DNA of 16,843 bases. Source: MFKM01 sp038065115 (lineage in GTDB: Bacteria; Patescibacteriota; Minisyncoccia; UBA6257; MFKM01). A model generated the notes under the pieces. That model saw only the letters and a program-made list of their open reading frames with translations. It made no database searches and was not told the origin of the DNA. The position numbers were made by a program, and so were the translations under genes. Below, one piece after another: positions 5,944 through 12,657 of the stretch (its first letter is position 1; each line of letters starts with the position of its first letter). The stretch spans positions 1-16,843 of the forward strand of contig JBBTRS010000030.1 of the NCBI GenBank assembly GCA_038065115.1, in the 5' to 3' direction.

Positions 5944-8190
5944 TTAAGAAACTTTTCTTGATAATCTGTCCCTGACCCGATCACGGTAAAAATTATAACA
6001 CAATAAAACAATGACCAGCAATAGAATTATGGTTTTGTAATCAACCGCTTTCAGCCACCAATATTTTGTTTTAAGCTCAATATTGATATGAATTCCACTG
6101 CCTTCGGTGACCTGAAAAGGTTTACCGTCGTAAACGGGATAACCCGGGGTTTCGACCTTAAGATAATAAAAACCTTCGGGTACTAAAAACGAATAAGTGC
6201 CCCTGATATCGGTAATTTGGGGGTTTTCCTGCTGATATTCTTTGGCTGGCCAGGATTCATATTGTTTAGTTTCCGGATTTAACCATTGCAAGGAAACAAT
6301 GGCTCCGGGAATACGGGTTTCTTTAGCGCCGATTTTTTCATAAATATAGCCTTCGGGGTCAATGACGGTTATCAACTTGACTTCTTTCATTCCCAAAGCA
6401 GGGTCTTCGTAATCCATCACCGTAATAATCTCGTATTCTCCGTCAACAACCGGCACTTGAATTTGGGCGGTGTAAATGCCGTCGCCGTCCGGATCGGTAT
6501 ACTCAAACTCTATTAAAACTAATTTCTCTTCAACCTCAACCGGCTGGGTTCTGTTTCTTGCCCCCACACCAAAATTTTCTGATTGCAAATCATCTTTTGA
6601 TATTAAGTTAAAATAAGTCGATTCAGCGCCATTAACCGGAATAAAAGTCTTTGGTGTGGGGGTGAAAGCAAAAGCCGGCCTGGCAAAAAGCAAAGAAGCG
6701 GTTAAAGATTTCAGCGGTATCTGAAACGAACTTAATCGCGGTTTTTTGGACTTGAAAACAACATAGCCTTTTATCTTTTTAACCGGCTTGTCGGGTTTAA
6801 TCACCAATTCCAAATATTTCCCGGAAACAGTGACGATTTTCTGCTGGGCTTTGCCTTTGTCCGTAAGAGTCAGGGTGGCGTTAAGGTCAATTAATCCGCC
6901 GCCGGTTTTAGCGAAAATAATTTCAGTCGGTAATTTTTCTTTGACTTGAGCCGATAAATTCGCCACCGGAACGCCTCGAGGCAAAGCAAATTTACCGGGT
7001 TCTACTTTAACAGCCGGCAGGCCGGCGATTTCCGTCAATCCGGGCAAAGTCAATTCAGCGGTTTTTAATTTCAGCAATTCGGTCATTCTTGTAATGCCGA
7101 CTTCGTTAAAAGTTTCCTCAAGCTGGGGCAGTTTTTGAGCTAAAACCCTGAAATCCTTCGGCAAAGGCGCGAAAACAAGCCGGCCAATGGCTTTGGGGTC
7201 TAAAAGCAACCATCGCCTTCTCAAAGACAATGGCGCCTCTTTAGGCAAAATTTCTTCCAAAGGAATTTCCGGCGGTTTAATTTTGGGCGGTTTTGGTTTC
7301 AAAAATTCGGGAATAAGTGGCCGCAAAATTTCCGGCAAACGTTCAACTATTGATTTTTTTGGCGTTTCTTTTTTTGTATAAATAATACTGTCGGAGATTA
7401 TTTCCGAAGGTCGCCCCCATTGTTTGGTATAAAATTTAACATAAACGGTATAAGCCGTGTTTTCGACCGGACATTCTACTGAAACCGATCGCTGGGAACA
7501 TAAATCCCACGATTTTACGGGAATATACGGCTCCTGGCTGATATTAAAGAAATCCGGGCTGTTAGAAATAGCCATCATTTCGGTGTTAGCTCCGGCTTGC
7601 AGTCTAAGCGCAACTATCCGGCTGGCGGTATGTTCGGCGCTATCATTAACAATAATGCCAACTGAAGTCGGCGGATTTTGAGCTTCTCGCGATAAACTGC
7701 CGCCACCAGTTGTTGCCGTTGTCGTCCTTGAAGAAGCCGGCCGCCAATCGGTTTTAACCGAACAATTGGCGCAATCAAAACTGATCTGATCGCTGATAGT
7801 ACTGGACGCGGAACCGGCAAATTCGCCGGAAGAATTAATAGTAACCCCGCTAAAATTTATCCAACCCAAATTTTCACCCCAGGCGTAACCGGAAAGAGTT
7901 CCCTCGGCGTTATTCGTCACTCCGCTGTTGGTCGGATTCAAATTTATCCAGCCGTAATTATCGCTCCAAGCATAACCGGTTAAAGCCGAATCGGTAATAC
8001 TGACATTGCCGTTGCTGGCGCCGAAATTAATCCAACCGATATTTTTTCCCCAGGCGTATTTATAGGTGGAATCAATCGCGCCATTGGTGGTTGAAGCTAA
8101 AGCAATATTAGAAAATAGAAAAATACCAATAAAAACTGATATTATTAGAAATTTATAGAAACTTATAGAAATTTGCTTCGCGAAACTCAT
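5944..8190 (-). CDS. Large exported surface protein with GYAW/GWINF repeats and a C-terminal membrane anchor
   Basis: This is a 748-residue envelope protein. A signal peptide ends at about A30-L31-A32. Three copies of the repeat YAW-x2-N-x-GWIN follow (about 45-55, 73-83, 102-112), a pattern common in CPR surface proteins. They end in a region with two cysteines (SFDCANC). A Pro/Lys-rich linker lies around 275-315. Later, about 600-700, there are beta-sandwich-like segments including DPDGDGIYTAQIQV and a carboxypeptidase-regulatory-like repeat (DIRGTYSFLVPEGFYYLKV). One membrane segment near the end (about TIILLLVIVLLCYNFY) is followed by a basic tail, so the bulk faces outward. The N-terminal codons lie inside the repeat array flanking the S23 gene, which starts 16 nt upstream. 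No SD is visible. Adhesion or surface-layer function is inference. Confidence 0.85.
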   Translation of the reverse strand: MSFAKQISISFYKFLIISVFIGIFLFSNIALASTTNGAIDSTYKYAWGKNIGWINFGASNGNVSITDSALTGYAWSDNYGWINLNPTNSGVTNNAEGTLSGYAWGENLGWINFSGVTINSSGEFAGSASSTISDQISFDCANCSVKTDWRPASSRTTTATTGGGSLSREAQNPPTSVGIIVNDSAEHTASRIVALRLQAGANTEMMAISNSPDFFNISQEPYIPVKSWDLCSQRSVSVECPVENTAYTVYVKFYTKQWGRPSEIISDSIIYTKKETPKKSIVERLPEILRPLIPEFLKPKPPKIKPPEIPLEEILPKEAPLSLRRRWLLLDPKAIGRLVFAPLPKDFRVLAQKLPQLEETFNEVGITRMTELLKLKTAELTLPGLTEIAGLPAVKVEPGKFALPRGVPVANLSAQVKEKLPTEIIFAKTGGGLIDLNATLTLTDKGKAQQKIVTVSGKYLELVIKPDKPVKKIKGYVVFKSKKPRLSSFQIPLKSLTASLLFARPAFAFTPTPKTFIPVNGAESTYFNLISKDDLQSENFGVGARNRTQPVEVEEKLVLIEFEYTDPDGDGIYTAQIQVPVVDGEYEIITVMDYEDPALGMKEVKLITVIDPEGYIYEKIGAKETRIPGAIVSLQWLNPETKQYESWPAKEYQQENPQITDIRGTYSFLVPEGFYYLKVETPGYPVYDGKPFQVTEGSGIHINIELKTKYWWLKAVDYKTIILLLVIVLLCYNFYRDRVRDRLSRKVS

Positions 8191-8200
8191 AGAAATTTAT
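8147..8200 (+). repeat. Right-facing 10-bp repeat array next to the S23 gene
   Basis: Units AGAAATTTAT (8147), AGAAACTTAT (8157), AGAAATTTGC (8167), CGAAACTCAT (8181) and AGAAATTTAT (8191) follow each other at 10-bp steps with one 4-bp interruption (TTCG). On the far side of the S23 gene the same unit runs in the opposite orientation. The array overlaps the first 15 codons of the GYAW surface protein. Confidence 0.75.
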
Positions 8201-8679
8201 TACTTATCAATTATTATTTTTTGAGTTATATGTTGTAGTGATAAAATTGTTTAATTTTATTGATAATTGTTCCGCAATAGTTTTAAATTTTTTATGATTT
8301 TCATCTTTAATCTTTTTTCTTTCAAGCAATAATTCTAACCAATGATCATTACATTCACTCAAAGAAGCGCGACTTGTATAATAAAATTTTATTTTATCCA
8401 AATAATGGAATCGGCTATAGCCTTCAGCAATGTTTGCTCCAATTGAATCAGTGGCTTCAATAAATTGATCACCCATTATTTTTTTTGTTTGCCAATCTAA
8501 ATCTTTATACATTTCCCATCCAATCCTAGACAACTCCCTTGCCAATTGATAAACTTTCAAATCTTTCAATAGGATATACCTTTTCTTAGTTTCCATTAGT
8601 TTCTATTAATTTCAAATAATTTCCATCAGTTTCTTAGTTTCTTCATTTCTATCTGTTTCCATAAATTTCTACCAGTTTC
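8182..8679. mobile_element. Putative small cassette: S23 gene inside inverted repeats
   Basis: GAAACTCATAGAAATTTAT (8182-8200) and ATAAATTTCTACCAGTTTC (8661-8679) form a 19-bp inverted pair with 17 matches, just outside the S23 coding region (8207-8596). Both lie in larger arrays of the same 10-bp unit. S23 genes are known as inserts within 23S rRNA genes of some bacteria, so movement as a unit is plausible. There is no transposase and no target duplication that I can identify. The mobile-element label is inference. Confidence 0.4.
8207..8596 (-). CDS. S23/IVP-family four-helix-bundle protein
   Basis: The 129-residue protein has the family signature: KDLKVYQLARELS (11-23), then DQFIEATDSIGANIAEGYSR (43-62), where N-I-A-E-G is the hallmark, then RASLSE (76-81). 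The family (TIGR02436, PF05635) was found in 23S rRNA intervening sequences and includes the Avd protein of diversity-generating retroelements. It forms oligomers of four-helix bundles that bind nucleic acid, but the cellular role of stand-alone members is not known. No reverse transcriptase or template/variable repeat is visible here, so an Avd role is not supported. The gene sits between the ligase and the GYAW protein. Its start codon is part of the flanking 10-bp array (ATGGAAACTAAG). It is AT-richer than its neighbours, which fits acquisition. Confidence 0.92.
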   Translation of the reverse strand: METKKRYILLKDLKVYQLARELSRIGWEMYKDLDWQTKKIMGDQFIEATDSIGANIAEGYSRFHYLDKIKFYYTSRASLSECNDHWLELLLERKKIKDENHKKFKTIAEQLSIKLNNFITTTYNSKNNN

Positions 8680-8695
8680 TATCAGTTTCTGAATT
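8597..8695 (-). repeat. Left-facing 10-bp repeat array upstream of the S23 gene
   Basis: Read on the minus strand, this 99-bp gap is almost entirely degenerate units of the form RGAAACTNAT, for example AGAAACTGAT, AGAAACTGGT, AGAAATTTAT, GGAAACAGAT, GGAAATTATT and AGAAACTAAT. Most are 10 bp, with a few shortened to 8. The array runs from the ligase stop codon exactly to the S23 start codon. There are no unique spacers, so it is not a CRISPR. Confidence 0.8.
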
Positions 8696-11125
8696 CTAAT
8701 CTCCCGCCGGCGTCTCCGGCTGTCCGATCGGCGATTGAACCGGCGGAGCTATATCCTCCAAAGCCTTCTTTCCTTCCCGAAGATTATTAAGAATTTTCTT
8801 TACTTCTTCGTTATCCGGATTTAATTGGGCAATTTTTTCAAACTGCTCCAAAGCCGCCTGTTGATCCCCGAAACGATCATAAATTAAACCTAAAAAGTAG
8901 CGGGAGTTTGAAAAACCGGATTCAATTTCAAGCGCTCTTTCAAATTCAGCCTTAGCCTTTTCTAATTGGTTGTTTTGGTAATAGACCGATCCCAGTTGAA
9001 AAGCAAAACTAGCGTCAAAAGGCACCAGTCCCCTGGTTAGTTCCAGTTTCGCTATCGCCTCCTCTGTTTTTCCTTCTCGCATGGCCGCGACCGCCAAAAG
9101 AAAATGGGCCGGGGCGTAATCGGATTTCAAAGCGATTGATTGTTCCAAATAATTTTTCGCTTTATTTAATTTCTCCTGCCAAAGAGACGGATTTCCCGAA
9201 CCAACCAAATCCGAAGCCGCTAAGAAACTCCTCGCTAAATTAACCGGTTCCTGGGGATTTTTCGGATCGAGCGCCATCGCTTTTTTATAATTCTCTTCGG
9301 CAAAAACATCGGCGCCGGCGGCAATCAAAATCAATTTCTCGTAAACATTGCCCAAATTGCTCCAGTTTAAAGAATCAGCGGGGTTAACGATCGTCGCTTG
9401 CCGGGCTATTTCAATGGCGGCGGCGGATTTATTTTGGATCTCAACTCCCGACTTTTCTTCCGGCGAAGACCCGTTTTTTTGCCCGATCAATTTATCTATG
9501 TTTAAAAGCAAAATCTGACTGGAAGCTCTAAAATATTGGTCTTGTCCCGAATCTAATTGCCTGGCCTTATTTAATTGAGCTAGGGATTTATCCAAATCAC
9601 CGGCTTGTTTATAGGCTCGAATCCCCTTTTCGTAATAAACAGCCCCTAAATATTTTCGGCTGACAATAAACACTTTGGAAAAATTTACAGCGATTAAAAT
9701 AATTAAAACGGCGACGGCGACAAAACTCCGGTACTTGGAAAGATTGGAAAAAGAAATTTTCTGAACTGAATTTGACAGCGCCGAAACCAGCCCTAATCCC
9801 AAAAAAATAAAAATGCCGGAAGTGAAAGTAATCGGCCAAACGAGCCAGCTGAACATCAAAAAAATTATTCCCAAAGAAATCGTTAAAATCAAATCTTTTT
9901 CCTGATTCGTTTCCGTTAAATCTGATTGAAATATTTTTCGGAAAAAACAAAAAAATAAGAATAAAACCGCTAAAATTCCCAAAAAACCGGTGGTAGTCAA
10001 AAGCGTCGTCAGAAAACTGAATCCCTGATTAAACCGGCTTGGCCATAAATTCGTTTGATTTAATTCAATCGGCCGATGAAGGCTATAGTCGTAACCAAAA
10101 GTCGCCGGGCCGTTGCCGACTAAAAAATGCTTCAAGCTTAACGAATCCTTCGCTATTTTTAAAGTGGTTAAAAAATTCGGCCTTGCTTCCGCCGGCAAAG
10201 AAACCAATACGGGAAAAAACCTGCCGACCAACCCGACAAAAAGAAAAAAAACGATAATGCTCGTTAAAAACAAGTTTAATTTTGAGCTATTGATAAATTT
10301 AAAACCGGCTAAAAATAAAGCCGCCAAAGCCAAGGTAAACCAAATGGCGGGGTAATTCAAGATCAATAATTCAAAAATAATCAATGAACCCAAGCCTGCT
10401 AAAAAAATCTTGCTTTTTCCATTGCCTGGAATGCCTAAAAACAAAGCGCTGATAATAATCATCAGACCAAAAGAGCTGTAGACCGCCAGACCAGAAAGCG
10501 TTCCAACGGTATTAAATGAAAGATTTTTGGCAAAATCCCAAGGCAAAATGAATTTTCCGAACATCTGAACCAACCCTAAAATAACGGCGATTCCCAGCCC
10601 TCCAAAAAACCACTTTCCGATTTTCTTAATCGTTTCCTGCTCTTTGTTCTTTAAAAAAACCGCTCCCAAAAAGAAAGCCAAGCCGTAAATTAAAAAACTG
10701 AAAAAACTGTCCGGCTGGACAAAATTTCCGAATAAACTCACGGCTGACGCCTTGGAAAAAAGCGCGCTTATTCCAAAAATCGCCAGAAGAATCACCACCG
10801 CCAAACTCAACCAAGATTTCGGATAAATAATTTCTCTTTTTTTCAGGGAATTAAACAAATAACAAATAAAAGCGGTCAAAATTAAAATTCCGGCGAAAAA
10901 TTGCTTGTTAATATCCACCGGCGACATCGTTAAAGGAAGAAAGAACAAGGGCGTCAACCCCGCTAAAAGACAAAGGCAAACCTCGCCGATTCTTTCCCAA
11001 ATCGTCCGGCCTGCCGCGAGCGGCGCCAAACGGCCCGTCTCGTTAGAAACTTCGCCTATGATAGATTCGGTTTTCTCAATCTCTTCAACTTGTTTTTTAA
11101 TTTTTATCTTAATTGGCTGTTCCAT
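8696..11125 (-). CDS. O-antigen ligase/polymerase-like membrane protein with C-terminal TPR domain
   Basis: This 809-residue protein has two parts. Residues about 45-490 hold 10-12 hydrophobic segments with the Wzy_C (O-antigen ligase) loop signature VGNGPATFGYDYSLHRP (336-352). Such enzymes join or polymerise lipid-linked glycans on the outer face of the membrane. Residues about 495-785 form tetratricopeptide repeats, for example EENYKKAMALDPKNPQEP (620-637), QLEKAKAEFERALEIESG (720-737) and QQAALEQFEKIAQLNPDN (755-772). A Pro-rich tail follows. This membrane-plus-TPR arrangement is frequent in CPR genomes. The N-terminal 40 residues are charged and cytosolic. The gene starts 10 bases after the stop of the coiled-coil gene, and the S23 array begins at its stop codon. 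The substrate glycan is unknown; it could instead act in glycosylation of surface proteins such as those encoded nearby. Confidence 0.88.
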   Translation of the reverse strand: MEQPIKIKIKKQVEEIEKTESIIGEVSNETGRLAPLAAGRTIWERIGEVCLCLLAGLTPLFFLPLTMSPVDINKQFFAGILILTAFICYLFNSLKKREIIYPKSWLSLAVVILLAIFGISALFSKASAVSLFGNFVQPDSFFSFLIYGLAFFLGAVFLKNKEQETIKKIGKWFFGGLGIAVILGLVQMFGKFILPWDFAKNLSFNTVGTLSGLAVYSSFGLMIIISALFLGIPGNGKSKIFLAGLGSLIIFELLILNYPAIWFTLALAALFLAGFKFINSSKLNLFLTSIIVFFLFVGLVGRFFPVLVSLPAEARPNFLTTLKIAKDSLSLKHFLVGNGPATFGYDYSLHRPIELNQTNLWPSRFNQGFSFLTTLLTTTGFLGILAVLFLFFCFFRKIFQSDLTETNQEKDLILTISLGIIFLMFSWLVWPITFTSGIFIFLGLGLVSALSNSVQKISFSNLSKYRSFVAVAVLIILIAVNFSKVFIVSRKYLGAVYYEKGIRAYKQAGDLDKSLAQLNKARQLDSGQDQYFRASSQILLLNIDKLIGQKNGSSPEEKSGVEIQNKSAAAIEIARQATIVNPADSLNWSNLGNVYEKLILIAAGADVFAEENYKKAMALDPKNPQEPVNLARSFLAASDLVGSGNPSLWQEKLNKAKNYLEQSIALKSDYAPAHFLLAVAAMREGKTEEAIAKLELTRGLVPFDASFAFQLGSVYYQNNQLEKAKAEFERALEIESGFSNSRYFLGLIYDRFGDQQAALEQFEKIAQLNPDNEEVKKILNNLREGKKALEDIAPPVQSPIGQPETPAGD

Positions 11126-11135
11126 ATATTTAATT

Positions 11136-11444
11136 TTAACTTCTTTCTTTAGCTAAAACAATTTCAATCTGTTTAACCCTTTTTTCTAATTTTTCCAATC
11201 TTTCAAGATCGGCTTTTTTATCTAATTTTGTTTTCAAGTCAGAGATTTCTAATTTAATTTCAATCAGCTCAAATTCAATCCTATCAAGTCGCCCATCAAT
11301 TCCATTAAATCGCCCTTCAATTTTTTCATCCATCAATTCTAACTTTTCGCTAAAAACCCGAAAATCGGATTGAATTGCTTCTAAGGCAACCGTAAATCTA
11401 TCTTGTTTGCTATTTTGGTTATTTTTTCCATTCTTTTTAACCAT
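11136..11444 (-). CDS. Coiled-coil small protein
   Basis: This 102-residue, highly charged protein is almost entirely heptad-like from about residue 20 on (RLDRIEFELIEIKLEISDL, KKADLERLEKLEKRVKQIE). The first 15 residues are Lys/Asn-rich. There is no signal peptide, membrane segment or enzyme motif. It starts the envelope operon, 10 bases before the O-antigen-ligase-like gene. A strong extended -10 lies directly before its ATG. Similar small coiled-coil proteins are common in CPR genomes, but no function is assigned. A scaffold role is speculation. Confidence 0.8.
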   Translation of the reverse strand: MVKKNGKNNQNSKQDRFTVALEAIQSDFRVFSEKLELMDEKIEGRFNGIDGRLDRIEFELIEIKLEISDLKTKLDKKADLERLEKLEKRVKQIEIVLAKERS

Positions 11445-11452
11445 ATAGATTT

Positions 11453-11461
11453 ATTATATCA
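11453..11461 (-). promoter_or_regulatory. Extended -10 promoter of the envelope operon
   Basis: On the minus strand TGA-TATAAT (11461-11453) is a perfect extended -10, with no recognisable -35. It lies eight bases before the ATG at 11444, so the predicted leader is only one or two bases and there is no SD. Confidence 0.6.
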
Positions 11462-11593
11462 CATCAAAAAATAAAAATCCGAAATTGATTTAAGATTATG
11501 AAAATTCAACTATCTAAATTTCGCAAAGCGCAGATAAGATAATAAAATTTGGAAGATTTTGGGCATAGATTGTTTCTATTATTATAACATATG

Positions 11594-11632
11594 GCTTGTA
11601 GCTTGAAACTTGGAACTTAAAGCTGGAAACTG
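11594..11632 (+). repeat. GAAACT-type repeat cluster upstream of the nucleotidyltransferase
   Basis: The stretch holds the related words GCTTGAAACTTGGAACTT and AGCTGGAAACTGAT. The core GRAACT recurs at about 10-11 bp steps with one gap. It resembles the unit of the arrays around the S23 gene. The cluster is short and degenerate. Confidence 0.4.
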
Positions 11633-11641
11633 ATTATCTTT

Positions 11642-11670
11642 TTGCTAGTTTTTCTTTTCCTTGATGTAAT
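11642..11670 (+). promoter_or_regulatory. Promoter of the nucleotidyltransferase gene, predicted leaderless
   Basis: TTGCTA (11642-11647), a 17-bp spacer and the extended -10 TGA-TGTAAT (hexamer 11665-11670) lie six bases before the ATG at 11677. The -35 is identical to that of the helicase promoter. No SD is present. Confidence 0.55.
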
Positions 11671-11676
11671 TTTTTT

Positions 11677-11970
11677 ATGACAACTCAAATTATTACAAAA
11701 CAAATAGTGCCGATTTTAAAACGTCAGGGTGTAATCAAGGCGGCTCTTTTTGGTTCGGCGGCAAAAGGCAAAATGAAAAAAAGAAGCGATATTGATATCT
11801 TGATAAATTTTAAAGGGCAGAAAAGTTTAATAGACTTAGTGCGGCTGCAATTTGAACTGGAAGAAAAATTAGGGAAAAAAGTTGACCTTCTAACTTATAA
11901 TTCTATTCATCCGTTGCTTAAAAATATAATCTTAAATGAACAAAAAATAATCTATGAAAAAAGATCCTGA
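11677..11970 (+). CDS. MNT-type nucleotidyltransferase (MntA-like antitoxin)
   Basis: This 97-residue minimal nucleotidyltransferase has FGSAAKGKMKKRSDIDILI (25-43), which supplies the G-S motif and the metal-binding D38 and D40. The third acidic residue is D70 in KKVDLL. All catalytic residues are intact. In MNT/HEPN toxin-antitoxin pairs such proteins inactivate the HEPN ribonuclease by transferring AMP to it. A HEPN gene normally overlaps or follows directly. Here the only following frame is a very short one overlapping by 17 bases, with no HEPN R-x4-6-H motif. This copy is therefore an orphan antitoxin, a remnant of a pair, or works with a partner elsewhere. GAAACT-type repeats lie just upstream. 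Confidence 0.85.
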   Translation: MTTQIITKQIVPILKRQGVIKAALFGSAAKGKMKKRSDIDILINFKGQKSLIDLVRLQFELEEKLGKKVDLLTYNSIHPLLKNIILNEQKIIYEKRS

Positions 11971-12056
11971 ACTTAAAAAGCAAATTTCAGAGCTACTCAA
12001 AAAATAATCTCGATTTTGGGAAGTCCCACGGGAAACCCAAGGAAGAGTCTAAGTAA
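11954..12056 (+). pseudogene. Short broken ORF after the nucleotidyltransferase
   Basis: An ATG at 11954, overlapping the nucleotidyltransferase gene by 17 bases, encodes MKKDPELKKQISELLKK and stops at 12005-12007. The stop follows a run of six A. Removing one A would continue the frame as NNLDFGKSHGKPKEESK to a TAA at 12054-12056, giving a 34-residue hydrophilic protein. The coding-like continuation suggests a frameshift or an indel in the sequence. I do not recognise the protein; it shows no HEPN motif. Confidence 0.4.
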
Positions 12057-12061
12057 GTTTA

Positions 12062-12083
12062 ACTTCCGATATACTTCCGATAT
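12062..12083. repeat. 11-bp perfect tandem duplication
   Basis: ACTTCCGATAT occurs twice without a gap (12062-12072 and 12073-12083), in the gap between the nucleotidyltransferase and the RelE-like toxin gene. No function is evident. Confidence 0.7.
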
Positions 12084-12090
12084 ATTAGAA

Positions 12091-12116
12091 CTTACTATGA
12101 AGCCCAACTTCGTAAG
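12091..12116. repeat. Bulged hairpin between convergent genes
   Basis: CTTAC (12091-12095) pairs with GTAAG (12112-12116), and GAAG (12099-12102) with CTTC (12108-12111). This gives a 9-bp stem with a 3-nt bulge. It lies just past the toxin stop codon but lacks a U-tract, so it is at best a weak terminator. Confidence 0.35.
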
Positions 12117-12128
12117 ATTCGTAACCGA

Positions 12129-12386
12129 TTATTGATAAATATCTTTTCTGTGCCCGATACTGAAAAATACCGCTTCATCAACATTTCTAAAATAAAAAAA
12201 GCGCTCTGTAACGGCGGGTGATTCTAAAAGAAAAACTCCCGGCATTTCCTTGATTCGTTTAGTATGTAAGCGGATATCTAACCAGTTTTTATTGAATAAA
12301 GATTTTTGTTTCTGGAAAAGTTTTCTGATCTCTAAAGGCAATTCTTTTGATTCCTTCAAAAAATCATCGGTTTCCCTGATAATCAT
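12129..12386 (-). CDS. RelE/ParE-superfamily toxin
   Basis: This 85-residue protein has the typical size and pattern: IIRETDDFLKESKELPLEIR (2-21), then NWLDIRLHTKRIKEMPGVF (34-52), then FFYFRNVDEAVFFSIGHRKD (63-82) followed by IYQ. RelE-type toxins cut mRNA at the ribosome; ParE-type toxins poison gyrase. The C-terminal I-G-H-R-K-D-I-Y fits the YafQ/RelE-like side. The segment where an Arg-rich strand is expected reads ESPAVTERF, so the active-site arginines are partly altered and activity is uncertain. Its ATG overlaps the antitoxin stop by four bases (ATGA), as usual for such pairs. Confidence 0.85.
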   Translation of the reverse strand: MIIRETDDFLKESKELPLEIRKLFQKQKSLFNKNWLDIRLHTKRIKEMPGVFLLESPAVTERFFYFRNVDEAVFFSIGHRKDIYQ

Positions 12387-12577
12387 TTTTCAAAAGAAGG
12401 GGGAAATAATTTAAGGGCTTTTAAATAATCCCTCTTGATTCGGAAAGCATTTTTATATTTCCTAAGACTCTCTTCGGGAATTATTAACAAAACCTGTTTG
12501 AGATAGGTTTTAATTTCTTGCAACTCTTCTAACAAGGGCTTTGTTATTTTATTTTCTCTTGTAGTTTGAACAGCCAT
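12383..12577 (-). CDS. Antitoxin of the RelE-like pair
   Basis: This 64-residue protein is encoded directly upstream of the toxin and overlaps it by four bases. The N-terminal half (TRENKITKPLLEELQEIKTY) is helical. The C-terminal half is basic (YKNAFRIKRDYLKALKLFPP) and ends SFEK. It resembles no well-known antitoxin family that I can name, so the call rests on position, size and the toxin next door. A palindrome (12583-12598) starts six bases before its ATG and fits autoregulation by the complex. Confidence 0.7.
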   Translation of the reverse strand: MAVQTTRENKITKPLLEELQEIKTYLKQVLLIIPEESLRKYKNAFRIKRDYLKALKLFPPSFEK

Positions 12578-12582
12578 ATTAT

Positions 12583-12598
12583 TGTTGTGATAACAACA
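12583..12598. promoter_or_regulatory. Palindromic operator of the toxin/antitoxin operon
   Basis: TGTTGT-GATA-ACAACA has perfect 6-bp arms. On the minus strand it covers the likely -10 (TGT-TATCAC, hexamer 12592-12587), downstream of a good -35 TTGACT (12617-12612), though the spacing of 19 bp is long. Binding of the antitoxin complex here would block the promoter; this is inferred from position. Confidence 0.5.
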
Positions 12599-12657
12599 GA
12601 CCGAGATTAAAAGTCAACTATGGAAGTTCAACTCCCTTAGATTCTTTACTCGCGTTA

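Noticed and set aside
8207..8596. Avd accessory protein of a diversity-generating retroelement
   Set aside because: Same broad family, but there is no reverse transcriptase and no template/variable repeat pair with A-specific differences in the window.
8597..8695. Possible CRISPR array
   Set aside because: The units are 10 bp, degenerate and contiguous, with no unique spacers and no cas genes nearby.
11575..11600. Extended -10 TGT-TATAAT on the minus strand near 11585 as the promoter of an 18-codon ORF
   Set aside because: The motif is good, but the ORF after it has no SD and no coding character, and the transcript would run into the coiled-coil gene promoter; it could be an additional upstream promoter, which cannot be decided here.
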